Assembly (NCBI GenBank): GCA_030141605.1
Contig: JAQGDQ010001221.1
Span: 1 to 54,355, forward strand
Reading direction: 5' to 3'
DNA from: Tubiluchus corallicola
Lineage: Eukaryota > Priapulida > Priapulimorpha > Priapulimorphida > Tubiluchidae
DNA: 54,355 nucleotides
Of the stretch, positions 42,728-52,481 are shown piece by piece. Each line of letters begins with the position of its first letter. The first letter of the stretch is position 1. The notes under the pieces are model-generated. The model searched no databases, was not told the origin of the DNA, and saw nothing but the letters and a program-made list of their open reading frames with translations. A program made the translations under genes and the position numbers.

Positions 42728-44047
42728 GAATTCACACCTGTGCAGGATGGGGGTACAGATGGGTGTGCGTGGCTGCTAGATTCATAATGTTAGGTTTTTC
42801 CTTTCTGGGGAAATAAGATCTTTAAGAATGCTACCCCTGCCTTTAATGGACGCGTTTAACAGCGCCTCTACATTAACTGTGCGAATAAATGGTATCACAT
42901 ATTCATTCGTTTTCATGTGTTGTAATTGTAACTTGGTAGTATATTTCTTCATAAACAAATGTGCTATGCCATACTCGTGCGTGCGTCATGCAGAATTGGG
43001 CCATGATGTCATTCCACAATTCAACAAAATTTGATGTGCCGTCTCAGATGGTTAATGTTAGATAATTAACTCATCCTAAGGGCGAAGCAACCGAGCATTG
43101 AGCAATTCTATGATAAAAAGAAATAATTATTATATAGGTATTTTTGTATTCTTTTTAACAGCACTGCTTTTTGGTTGTAACATTCAGATACTTCGCTGTG
43201 TTGACAAAATACTTTAACTGACATTTAAACTCCTCTTACCTGTGCCTTAGTGTACAGGTATGATCATTCTAATCTAAGGTAATTTCGTTGGAAGGTTTCA
43301 TAGTAGGATGTGGGCTGTCACTTTCTTATGCTGTCACCTAGCTTTGGTTTTTGTTTATCACGTATGGATTTTTACTTGATATGTTTACATGTCTTCCACA
43401 GACAGGTCTAATTCCTCATGTGTTCAAGAAAAAGCGACAATAAAAATTTAACAGCAGTAAGGATGTAATAGAGCTAATATAATGTTAAACAGGTTATCCA
43501 TTTATTAATGGTTTGGTTCGAAAAACAACTACAGTGCTTTTATCTCATTTTACAGTCTTGGTTGCTGATTTGCCGTGAATCCTGATTTTACCCTTTTACT
43601 TCAAAAGTAGATTAGCATCACCATTTGCAATGCTCGCAACGAGGTCAATTGCAGCTGCGACAGTGTTTCCTTTCTTTGTAGAATATCTGTTACTGTACAC
43701 GAATTTAACTGGACCATGTCATTGTTAATTACTGGACAGATTGTCTTTTATGTTTATGGCATTGGGCTACTGCTCTAATGAAGGGAAAATAGAAGATGTT
43801 AAAGAAAATAAATGCGTGTTTCAAAGATTCATCGTGTACATCTTATTAGTTAGCACACATCTTGGCTACTTACCAGCTTTTGCATTAGCTAATTCTAGTT
43901 TAGAGAGAAGAAACTGAAGACACTGTTGTGGGTGGAGCGACTGCAGTAACTGAATTAGCACTTGCATATCTTTGTGCATGAGTTTTGTGGGCTTTTCTTG
44001 GGACATCGATATCATGCTGAGCCATTTGTCGGTAACATCATTGTCTC
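42728..44047 (+). pseudogene. SLC16/MCT-like pseudogene 2
   Basis: Duplicate of pseudogene 1: exon 1-like at 42735-42920, exon 2-like at 43231-43380, exon 3-like from 43555. It still has the segment with TGGGCTTTTCTTGGGACATC near 43990 that pseudogene 1 has lost, and has a TAA near 43727 where pseudogene 1 has TGA. It is cut off at about 44047 by the junction to the gypsy element. Confidence 0.83.
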
Positions 44048-44254
44048 TTTTGACTCTTGACTCTTTTGACTATTGGAAACTTTACAAAATTCAAATTGAA
44101 CGTTGAACTTTAAATTACAAAATGACTTTCATTACAGTTAAAAATGAATTAAGTTCTAGAAACTAAAAGTAATAGAAACTTTTTTTGCGCTTAGCGCAAA
44201 ACATTTTAAGTTAACTAATTATAATGCAGGGAAGTACACTTATTATTTTTACAA
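44048..44254 (-). other. Gypsy 3' untranslated end, LTR missing
   Basis: About 200 bases after the pol stop show no match to the 119-base LTR. The left border shows CTCTTTTGACTCTTGACTCTTTTGAC, a small TTTGACTC repeat, where homology to copy 1 of the duplication ends. The 3' LTR and about 630 bases of flank have been lost. Confidence 0.6.
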
Positions 44255-44789
44255 CTACTTAACATAGTCAATAAGAGTACTAGGAGGCTTTGAGAGTCTT
44301 CCAGACCTGGTAAATACTGGCATTTTTTGTGCTGAAATTTGAGGACGTGGTAGGTTGTGTTTCTGGTGTTGACAGCGTGTTTGGATTAGAGGCTGTTCTG
44401 TTACTATATCATGACATTCATCTTCTAGGTAATTTTCTTGTTCAAATATATCTGTTTCTTTGGTCTTCAACAAATCACGTCTGTTTCTTCTCCATACTCT
44501 ACCTGATGGAGTAAGTACATTGTATGAACGTGGTTGAAGAGTTTGCCTATCTGGAGGAAATAAAAGTGCTGGCTGCCATTTGTCTTCATGTCTAACTCGA
44601 ACGGTATCACCATGTTTTAATGGACTAAGAGTTCTCGACCCTCTGTCAAAATAGTGTTTTGCCTTCTGTCTGTATTCATGTAGCTTTTCTTGTACATGTT
44701 CTGGCTGTTGTATTTTCGGTCTTAACAGTGTTGGATTTGTTGGTAATTTCGTTCGTGTTCTTCTGTTGAATATTCTTTGCGCGGTGATC
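44255..44789 (-). pseudogene. Gypsy pol C-terminal tail
   Basis: The frame out of phase with the integrase core contains a chromatin-domain-like strand (KHGDTVRVRHEDKW) and the usual tail FTRSGRLSKPPSTLIDY, ending in TAA at 44255-44257. It belongs to the same polyprotein. Confidence 0.8.
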
Positions 44790-45408
44790 CAGTTACATCA
44801 TCTCTTGGTGTATTTCTGTGATTAAGTAGCGCTAAGTACGGATCTTTTCTAGATTCGTAGCATTTAATAAGTATGTTCTTGGCTATACCAACTGATTTCT
44901 CTACTAATCCATTAGCTTGTGAGTGTCTTGGTGATATGCGGCTATGATCAAAGGCAAATTGACGTGCAAATTCAGCAAACTCATTGCTATTGAATGGAGG
45001 ACCATTGTCGGTTGTTACTCTTTTCGGTATGCCGTGAGTACAAAACCATTTTTTGAGTTGTCTTATGACCGTAGATGCTTTAGAATCTCGTTCTAATTTC
45101 TCAATCTCAAAAAATTCACTGTAGTAGTCAGTACAAATTAACCACTTGTAACCTAAGCAGTCAAACAGATCAGATGCTACATGTATCCAAGGACCTTCTG
45201 GAATTTCTGAAGGCATTAGTGGCTCTTTTTGTTGCTTCATTCTGTGTGCTTGACATGTTGCACATTTTGATACAATATCTTCTATCTGTTTGTTGATACC
45301 TGGCCAATAAACAATATCCAGTGCTAGTTGCTTACATTTAACCATACCTAGGTGGCTTTCATGAATTATATCTAGCGTTTGTTCCTGTATTGATTTTGGC
45401 ACAACCAC
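44722..45408 (-). pseudogene. Gypsy integrase
   Basis: The N-terminal HHCC zinc-binding domain is visible (HESHLG … CATCQ), followed by the DDE core: SDLFD, TTDNGPPF and the Glu of GLVEKSV. This enzyme would join element cDNA to the genome. The frame opens already near 45527 and is shifted at about 44790; past that point the C-terminal part continues in another frame (…RTRTKLPTNP, HEDKWQPALLFPP). Confidence 0.9.
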
Positions 45409-45527
45409 TCTTTCACCTTTAAAGATGATTCCATCTATGTAGCTAAGCTCTTCTTGGAAGTCAAAATATGGCCTTACAAAAGGACTAACTTGTAATCTGT
45501 GTTCAGGCCATCCTTCGGGTGAAGTAA

Positions 45528-46847
45528 TTACTTTAATTCTTGCAGTGCTTCATCTGTGACTGTTTCTCTTTTCACTTCTTCCAATCGCTTTGGATTGATG
45601 TTCGATGTGCTAACGACTTCTTCAGCAGAGATACTAAAGATGTGACTGAAATCATCTGTTAAGTTTGGACCGCTATCTGCAAGATATGCACGACTTAGTG
45701 CATCTGCAACTGGTATTTCTGTGCCTCTTTTAGCCACTAGTTTGAAGTCATATTTCTGCAATTTTAGTCGCATTCTTTGCAGTCTGAGTGGTACTTGATA
45801 TAGTGGTTTCTCTAAAATTCTGATCAAAGGCAGATGGTCGGTCTCTACTACTATGTCGCTTCTTCTGTATACAAAAGTATGGAACTTCTTCATTGCAAAT
45901 ACAATTGCCAGAAGTTCTTTCTCTATTTGTGCATAAGCGCACTCTGCATCTGTAAGTGCTTTTGAGCCATAAGCAACTGGTTGCTGATTTTGCTGTAAGA
46001 CACATCCTAGACCAGACATGCTGGCATCACAAGAGATAGTAATCGGCTCTGTTTGGCTGTAAAATTTCAAGGTTGGTGCTGTAGTCATCACTCTTTTAAT
46101 TTGAGGGACTGCTTCTATATGTACTTCATCGAAGTGCCATGAGAACTGTTTTTTGCTACTCTCTTTAATTAGCTGTCTGAGAGGCTCTGTTACAGTTGAC
46201 AAAGTGGGTAAGAATTTACATGTGTATGTAACCATTCCTAATAGCGTTTGGACTTCCTTTATGCACTTTGGCATTGGCATGTCAGTAACTGCTTTGACTT
46301 TGTCTGGATCGATCTGAACGCCTTTGCTACTGATAATATAGTCTGCATATTTAACACTTTCTTGACATGATGCTAGTTTTCTCAGTGAAAATGTGACATT
46401 ATTCTCTCTGGCTCTTTGTAATATGCATCTTAGCAACTCACAATGTTCTTTGACTGCTACTGAGTCTGCAAGTAAGTCATCAGTTATAATGTTCAATTTC
46501 TCTATGTCTCCAAAGATTTCCATCATCTTCCGTTGATATAGTTCAGGGGCGGAAGATATGCCCATTGGAAGTCTCCTGTACATGTATCGGCCAAACGGTG
46601 TGTTGAACGCTGTTAACAAGCTTGACTCTTCATCAAGTTCTAGTTGGAAATAACCAGAGTTGGCATCTAGCACTGTGAAATGTTGGCTTCCACTGACACG
46701 AGTGATTATATCATCAACAGTATTAATTGGGTAATACTCTTTAAGTAAGGCTTTGTTTAAATCTTTAGGGTCAATTATTAATCTCACATCAACATCTGGG
46801 CTTAACCCTTTCTTTTTCACAACATGTAATGAGCTGCACCAAGGTGT
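45528..46847 (-). pseudogene. Gypsy reverse transcriptase and RNase H
   Basis: Downstream of the BEL insertion the frame resumes with WCSSLHVVKKKG and continues through DVRLIIDP, FTVLDANSGYFQ, LPMGISSAP and IITDDLLAD (the DD box). RNase H follows with SCDASMSGLG, KELLAIVFA and TDHLPL, then PVADALSR. Removing the BEL element and one copy of its 4-base target duplication puts this part in frame with the piece at 51921-52481. The frame closes at 45528 by a single-base slip before the integrase. Confidence 0.9.
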
Positions 46848-46851
46848 GGGA
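46848..46851. other. Target-site duplication of the BEL element, left
   Basis: GGGA, identical to 51921-51924. Removing the insert and one copy restores the gypsy reading frame, which supports the assignment. Confidence 0.75.
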
Positions 46852-47231
46852 TGATGGCTTTCTGAAGGTAAAATTGCTAAGATTTCAGCATAGGTAGAAC
46901 ACAGGTGAGTTTATTTATGCAAATCAGTAACAGCACATGTTTATTCAATGATCTCTGATAGCCAACTGCCCAGGTAAGTTTTCTATGAAGCAAGGAAGCC
47001 AGCTATGAAGCTTCTTTTCTATGAAGGTAAATGTTATGCACACTACATAGTTCAAGGATGAAAGTTTAGACTGTATATGAAGAAATAGACTTATTTTACA
47101 GCTGAAAACTTGTGTGGGATTTTTAATGTTTTAACCAGAGAATGCAATAATATGACATAATGAATAAAAAATAATGACATATGACATAATAATAAAAAAT
47201 AATGACATATGACATCGTGAGCTTCATGACA
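46852..47231 (-). repeat. 3' LTR of the BEL element
   Basis: 380 bases with TG...CA ends, matching 51551-51920 with about ten substitutions and a 10-base insertion near 47004-47015. It contains the duplicated phrase AATAATGACATATGACAT. Confidence 0.9.
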
Positions 47232-48204
47232 CTCCGACCAGGAAGTTGGAAATAACATAAACTATTTGATACTTTAACCTTTAAAGTCATTTAACTTTTA
47301 CAAGAAATAAATTTTGTTGTCATTTCTTAATCATTTTAATAATGACATCTAACATTTTAAGTACGAGATGGCGCCACCAAGCCGTTTGGGCGCCGTGGAT
47401 TTACGAACACAACAATACGAATCACACCATTGCAAAACGGGGTATTTGGGCTATGTACAAAAGGGGTAAGTTTTTTTAAATCTAATTTAATAGTGGCATT
47501 AAATTCCAAATTAATTTCGGATATACCTGTCACGCTTCATTCGTAACAATTTTCATTACATACAACTTAACGATAAACTCAATATTTCTCTATCGAGTTT
47601 CACTACAAATAACATTCAATCTCTAGATTATAAAATCATTATGACGATTTGAGTCCAGAGTATCGATTTAGGATGCATACGATTTTATCCATTGGTAGAT
47701 TTAAATTACTAGTAGATTGCTAACCGAGGACATGCACAAGTATTACTATTAGCAAGTATAATAAGCAATGACATACAGCATTGGTTACTCTTTGTGTTTA
47801 TGATAAAGTTTGTACAGCATTTGCTTGGTTTACCTGTAGGTTATGCTGTACATGTTCTATCACACAATTAGACACAATTTATCATTAACATTTCTATCAT
47901 CCTTTTCTTTTCAGGTTTATAACAAATAGCACGTTTTGTGCACAAGGTAAGTATAAGGTAACTTAGGTAAGTAATATTTTAAAAACTTAATAAGCAGCTA
48001 TTCAAACAGTGTTAACAATGACAACAACAAGTTGATATTCAAATGATGTTAACAACAATAGCAATACTGAACAATGCAAAACTTATTTACAAAATCTCTT
48101 CTAGTTTAAGGAAGAGTTTATCCCACCTGTCAAGGAGGAGGGAGAAATTTGATAGCAATGCCTTTTGGGCGCTTTAATGTTTCTGATTTTACAGGTAGAT
48201 TTGA
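47232..48204 (-). other. BEL 3' untranslated region
   Basis: Nearly 1 kb of noncoding sequence before the 3' LTR. The first part (48110-48200) still resembles the end of DUF5641 in broken frames. No clear polypurine tract was found beside the LTR (the minus strand reads GGTCGGAG there). Confidence 0.5.
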
Positions 48205-48950
48205 TTAAGGTGGATCTCGGGTTTCAATAGAAACAATTCGATACAAGTGGAAAGTTTTCCGACATTTGCAGGATCCACGTGGTAAGTTTGAATCAGAAAT
48301 CAGAATTACATCATTATCGTTTGACGGAATAATTACAACATTTTTCATAGAGTTTGGCTTTTTGATTTCTGTATATGTATATTGTGTCAAAGATAGCCAC
48401 ATGATTTTAAATGGAAATTTAATTCCATACATGAAAACTTTTATGGCTCTAAAAATGAATGCAATGAGAAATGAGAGCCAATCCAGAAAGGAAAAGTCAT
48501 TAATATTAATAACTTTACCAACAGCTTTATGACATGTGACAATGTCAGAAATATGACACCCACTTTCAAAGAGTACTTCCTTTTTAGGGGGTATGTCTGA
48601 CTGTATTTGGGACGTCTCTTCTGAAGCCAGTGTAGGTACTGAACTAGAAACTGGCGAAACATCTGGTCGTGTCGTCTGATAGTTATCAGTTACAGGCTCT
48701 GGACCCGTTTGGTGTATCTCAGATTTGGAGCAACTTAATGTACTACTACTATTCGGTAATGAATCCGTTAATGTGCAATCAAGCTCAGGCTGAAGACAAA
48801 ATAATGAGTTTTCTGAACAAATTGTAGATTCATTGTTTGCCAAGGTGTCTGTTTTTTCAACTACCCCTGTAAGTATATAGCCTAAAAGGCTTGCATACAG
48901 GAAGAGGCCGGGTGAAACTTCCTGCTTTTCAGCTCCTAGAATTTTGAGGT
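48205..48950 (-). CDS. BEL protease C-terminus fused to remnants of deleted pol (membrane-like segment, DUF5641-like end)
   Basis: The frame is open from about 48950 and begins YLKILGAEKQEVSPGLF then LLGYILTG, the normal end of a BEL protease. Instead of reverse transcriptase it runs through a polar, Ser/Thr-rich stretch and then INDFSFLDWLSFLIAFIFR, which recalls the FSSLxKLLRVTAYVLRF linker between RNase H and integrase but is more hydrophobic. VILISDSNLPRGS follows, which resembles the DUF5641 domain after integrase. TAA is at 48205-48207. Two internal deletions explain this. The alternative is a new membrane or env-like protein. Function unknown. Confidence 0.6.
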
Positions 48951-50501
48951 AGTCTTATCGCATCCAATTAATAACTGCACATCACCTTCAAGGTTCCCAT
49001 CAGGAAGAGAATCGGCAAGTAGGCCCTGCCATGGCTTAAGTTTTGAGTACACTTGGGCTGGAAGAGAGGGGCAACCTCTAAATTTTGCAATAAACAGGAC
49101 TACTCGAACATCGATATTAATTCTAGTAGAATTATTTTTGCCAAATAATGCAACCTTTGCTTGATGACATCGTACAGGAACATACCCTTTACAAGCGAAT
49201 GTAGAAACATTCACATAACTAGGATTTTCCAATTTCAGATTTAACTTTTTTGCTAAAGACTCTGTAATGTATGTGCCATTACTACCTGTATCCATCAAAC
49301 CTCTAACTGTAATACCTGATTTAGAATTATTAGAGACATCAGAGTGGCACATTCTCACTAAAACTGTCTGCATAAGTACAGCTTCTGTTTCTGAATTAAA
49401 CATGACTGTGTCACTAAGTAAATTTTGTTCTAATTTTGCCTTGACAATTCTGTTATTTTCAACTTTATCACAAAGTGAAACGTGATGTTTTTGGCCACAC
49501 ACAAAACATGTAAATTTGCAGTCAACCTCAGTGTGTTTACTAGAAAGACAGACTTTGCAACGTTTACGCTTTTCTACTACTTTCAGTTTTTCTGCTATGG
49601 TAAATTTTTTGCAAAAGCCTGAAGAATGGTTTCGGTTGTCACAATATAGACAAGGCATTTTAATGCGGTTATTCTGTGATCTCTTTGCCTTGTCCTTATT
49701 GTTACCATTACTAGTAACTCTTTCTGAACCTTTTGGTTTGTAACTTTTAGCATGTTTTGATTTTTCAGCTGCAGATGTAGTGAGAGACAAGTCAGAGTTA
49801 GAAACCATGTCATCATCATTGCCAACTGCATTGTATAGAGGGAATGTACTGTCGCCTGCTGTAAGTACACTTTCTTTAATCTGAACAGATGCTGGTCTGT
49901 TTCTACTAATGGGTTTCTTTGAAATTTCTTTAAGGCTTTGAAGCCCACACTCATTAGTAGAAATCTCAAAGTTGTTCACATATCGATACATAGTATCTAT
50001 TAATCTCTCTAATTGCCAATTAGAACCAGGAGTTGCATCTGGACAAAGGTTTCTAAGCTGAAAACCCATAGTTATGGGAAGTTTCTTAAGAATGCCTGAG
50101 ACAATGTATTGATCATCGACTGGACGACCAAACACTGTCAATGACCTTATAATGACCTCTATGTCATCAAGAAACCTTCGTAAATCTTTGGCGTTGTTTT
50201 TGACAGGTTCTATGTCGTCAAGTTGTTTCAGATAACTTGTCACCATGTGATCATTTCTGCCAAAGCGTTTCATCAAGTGACCAACAGCAGCAGGATAGTT
50301 ATTGGCAGTTCTACGGTATGTCTTGATTATTCTATATGCATTCCCTTTCAAGCAACCCAACAAGTAATTGAACTTTTTACTATCCGTTAAATCGGGTCTT
50401 GAGTGTATTTCATCATTAAAAACACTCCAAAATTCCTCAAAATCATCATCACCCTCCCCCGAAAAGGAAGGCAATTTAAATTTTGGCAATCTAGTATACA
50501 C
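48936..50501 (-). CDS. BEL Gag capsid, zinc knuckles and aspartic protease
   Basis: The frame is open from just after the TAG at 50523. It starts YTRLPKFKLPSFSGEGDD, the beginning of the BEL/Pao Gag domain (DUF1759 type) with WSVFNDEIH. Three knuckles follow: CLYCDNRNHSSGFC, CKVCLSSKHTEVDC and CFVCGQKHHVSLC. The protease has the active site LMDTGSNGTYI. The end reads LIGCD, after which two extra bases shift the frame and a stop follows at 48936. The true continuation, YLKILGAEKQEVSPGLF, is in the next frame. This protein would build particles and process them. Confidence 0.88.
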   Translation of the reverse strand: MYTRLPKFKLPSFSGEGDDDFEEFWSVFNDEIHSRPDLTDSKKFNYLLGCLKGNAYRIIKTYRRTANNYPAAVGHLMKRFGRNDHMVTSYLKQLDDIEPVKNNAKDLRRFLDDIEVIIRSLTVFGRPVDDQYIVSGILKKLPITMGFQLRNLCPDATPGSNWQLERLIDTMYRYVNNFEISTNECGLQSLKEISKKPISRNRPASVQIKESVLTAGDSTFPLYNAVGNDDDMVSNSDLSLTTSAAEKSKHAKSYKPKGSERVTSNGNNKDKAKRSQNNRIKMPCLYCDNRNHSSGFCKKFTIAEKLKVVEKRKRCKVCLSSKHTEVDCKFTCFVCGQKHHVSLCDKVENNRIVKAKLEQNLLSDTVMFNSETEAVLMQTVLVRMCHSDVSNNSKSGITVRGLMDTGSNGTYITESLAKKLNLKLENPSYVNVSTFACKGYVPVRCHQAKVALFGKNNSTRINIDVRVVLFIAKFRGCPSLPAQVYSKLKPWQGLLADSLPDGNLEGDVQLLIGCDKTTSKF

Positions 50502-50522
50502 AGTGCTTGCATGACTAATGTT

Positions 50523-51308
50523 CTAGGGATTTAGTTGCGATGTCATATTAGGCACAGCAGAAACAGGTGTGCTTGATACTACAGGTAATCTAGTATACAC
50601 AGTGCTTGCATGACTAACGTTCACAGCATTTAGCTGTGATGTCAAATTAGGCACAGCAGAAACAGGTTTGCTTGCTACTACAGGTACAGGTTCACTGACC
50701 TTCAAGTGACAGGTTTCTAATGACCTAATTCTGGCTTCAATCTTAGAACTAAGTTCAGACAAATTTCTGTTCAATGTACAATAAATATATGATAGCTTGT
50801 CATACAACTCTGTGAGCATTTCAGTTGAAAATCTCAAATCAGTAATTGCAGCATTACATCTGTCAACAAAGTTTTGATAATTAGCAATACATTTGTCAAA
50901 TTCTAAGTCCAACAATGTAGTACATGTGAAAAACACCTCACCATAGTGCTGTGAGTTTATTTTCAGGTTCTGGATCAGTATTTTCACCTCCAGCTGGTGT
51001 CCATGCAATGGATCTTTGTCTGGAACCATCTTCGGAATTGCTCCAGTTGCAGCTGTTGGGGTGGCTCCATGTACTGGGGTAGCTGGAATATGTAGTTGCT
51101 GCTCATGGTCCGGTTCCCCGTCGTCTGAGTCCATAGTAAAGTCATAGAAACTCATGGCTTTCATAGAAGAGAGCACTCCTGGCTGTGATGAGTCCTTGTT
51201 TGGTTGCATTGGCTGGAATAATTGTCCAGTCCTTAGGTCATGACCCTTGGGTTCACCCTCCCACGGCGGCGTATAAAGAATAGTTTTGTCGCTTGTGGTT
51301 GTGGCCAT
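50523..51308 (-). CDS. BEL Gag, N-terminal part
   Basis: ATG at 51308 (context AACATGGCC) is a better start than the one at 51374. About 260 residues follow: a Pro/Gln-rich start, a helical region likely to form coiled coils (LDLEFDKCIANYQNF and on), and a tandemly duplicated segment of about 33 residues containing SQLNAVNVSHASTVYTRLP. The frame meets TAG at 50523-50525 in the second repeat (SQLNP, stop, NISHAST), then continues open into the capsid region. One codon therefore separates it from the next part. Confidence 0.75.
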   Translation of the reverse strand: MATTTSDKTILYTPPWEGEPKGHDLRTGQLFQPMQPNKDSSQPGVLSSMKAMSFYDFTMDSDDGEPDHEQQLHIPATPVHGATPTAATGAIPKMVPDKDPLHGHQLEVKILIQNLKINSQHYGEVFFTCTTLLDLEFDKCIANYQNFVDRCNAAITDLRFSTEMLTELYDKLSYIYCTLNRNLSELSSKIEARIRSLETCHLKVSEPVPVVASKPVSAVPNLTSQLNAVNVSHASTVYTRLPVVSSTPVSAVPNMTSQLNP

Positions 51309-51530
51309 GTTCAAACAAGTGCAGTCGTCTGGATTCCAAATTAGAAGCACCAATACTGTCCATATATTTAGCACTCAGTGTAAACAGGAACAGAGTAACT
51401 GTATCACTTGGTTTGCAGCCTTGTAGATATCAAACTGATTTTTTTTCCTTTCAAATAAAGTCCTAGCATAATTTCCTTGGTTCTATAAACTTGTATAAAA
51501 TGAAGAATTTCGGCACCATATGAAGAATGG

Positions 51531-51548
51531 TCCCGGGTTTCGGCACCA
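51531..51548 (-). other. Primer-binding site, tRNA-Phe
   Basis: The plus strand reads TCCCGGGTTTCGGCACCA, exactly the 18-base 3' end of eukaryotic tRNA-Phe with CCA (acceptor stem partner GCCGAAA). It lies two bases inside the 5' LTR. A shorter second match, TTTCGGCACCA, lies at 51508-51518. Confidence 0.85.
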
Positions 51549-51550
51549 TA

Positions 51551-51920
51551 TGAAGACTTTCTGAAGGTAAAATTGCTAAGACATCAGCATAGGTAGAACA
51601 CAGGTGAGTTTATTTATACAAATGAGTAACAGCACATGTTTATTCAATGATCTCTGATAGCCAACTGCCCAGGTAAGTTTTCTATGAAGCAAGGAAGCCA
51701 GCAATTCTATGAAAGGTAAATGTTATGCATACTACATAGTTCAAGGATGAAAGTTTAGACTGTATATGAAGAAATAGACTTATTTTACAGCTGAAAACGT
51801 GTGTGGGATTTTTAATGTTTTAACCAGAGAACGCAATAATATGACATAATGAATAAAAAATAATGACATATGACATAATAATAAAAAATAATGACATATG
51901 ACATCGTGAGCTTCACGACA
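51551..51920 (-). repeat. 5' LTR of the BEL element
   Basis: 370 bases, TGTCGTGAAG... at the 5' end and ...GTCTTCA at the 3' end on the minus strand. Promoter elements were not resolved. Confidence 0.9.
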
Positions 51921-51924
51921 GGGA
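51921..51924. other. Target-site duplication of the BEL element, right
   Basis: GGGA, identical to 46848-46851. Confidence 0.75.
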
Positions 51925-52481
51925 GTTCCTACTGGAATTTTTTCAATAATTCCCGTTTCAACTAGTTCATCTAATTTCTTTTTTGCAGGTTCACGTAAGG
52001 CTGCTGGAATGGGCCTTGGGGGGTGAGCAACAGGTTTTACAGATTCATTATATTTTAATGAAACTTTGCCAGGCATTTTTCCAATACCCTGAAACACATC
52101 TGTATATTCATACAATAAAGCTCTAACTGCAGGATATGGGCATTTTTCAATGCTTTCATGCACTTGTGCATTTGACGTAGGCCTATGTTCAACATGATTA
52201 ACTCTTTGCAACAATTTTAGCTCAAGACAAGTTTCTAAACTAAGTACATTTGGTACACTGCCATTTACTAGCTCACATTTCAACCAATAATTTGCTCCTT
52301 TGTACACAACTGGTAATTCAACAACACCTAAAGGCTTAATGGGAGCACTACCAAAACCATAGATAACTGTATAGGATTTAGCTATTTTAGGTTTAACATA
52401 TATTGTATCATGCTGCTTTTTCGAAATTACATTTACATCTGCAGCTGAATCTATCTTAAAGCTCATTTTTGCCGCCATCAC
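51921..52481 (-). pseudogene. Gypsy protease and start of reverse transcriptase
   Basis: The minus-strand frame has FKIDSAADVNVI, where retroviral-type proteases have D-T/S-G. The third position is Ala instead of Gly, which should harm the enzyme. A linker and the first reverse transcriptase strand (GIIEKIPVGTP) follow. At 51920 the sequence passes into the BEL LTR; the open frame continuing to 51780 is LTR sequence. The frameshift between gag and protease is one extra A in an A5 run near 52470. Confidence 0.85.

Larger units (their letters stand above)
46852..51920 (-). mobile_element. Non-autonomous BEL/Pao retrotransposon (gag-protease only), nested in the gypsy element
   Basis: Two LTRs (46852-47231 and 51551-51920, about 97 percent identical plus one indel) enclose minus-strand gag and protease typical of BEL/Pao. 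A 4-base target duplication GGGA flanks the whole (46848-46851 and 51921-51924). A primer-binding site for tRNA-Phe follows the 5' LTR. Where reverse transcriptase, RNase H and integrase should stand there is a single 240-codon frame made of linker remnants. The element would depend on a relative for polymerase and integrase. Confidence 0.9.

Noticed and set aside
48266-48532. Plus-strand frame of 88 codons inside the BEL element
   Set aside because: It is antisense to the element's own tail frame, which has clear BEL protease and DUF5641-like ends.
51780-51920. Extension of the gypsy reverse transcriptase frame to 51780
   Set aside because: Bases 51551-51920 are BEL LTR, identical to the copy at 46852-47231, so the open frame there is accidental.
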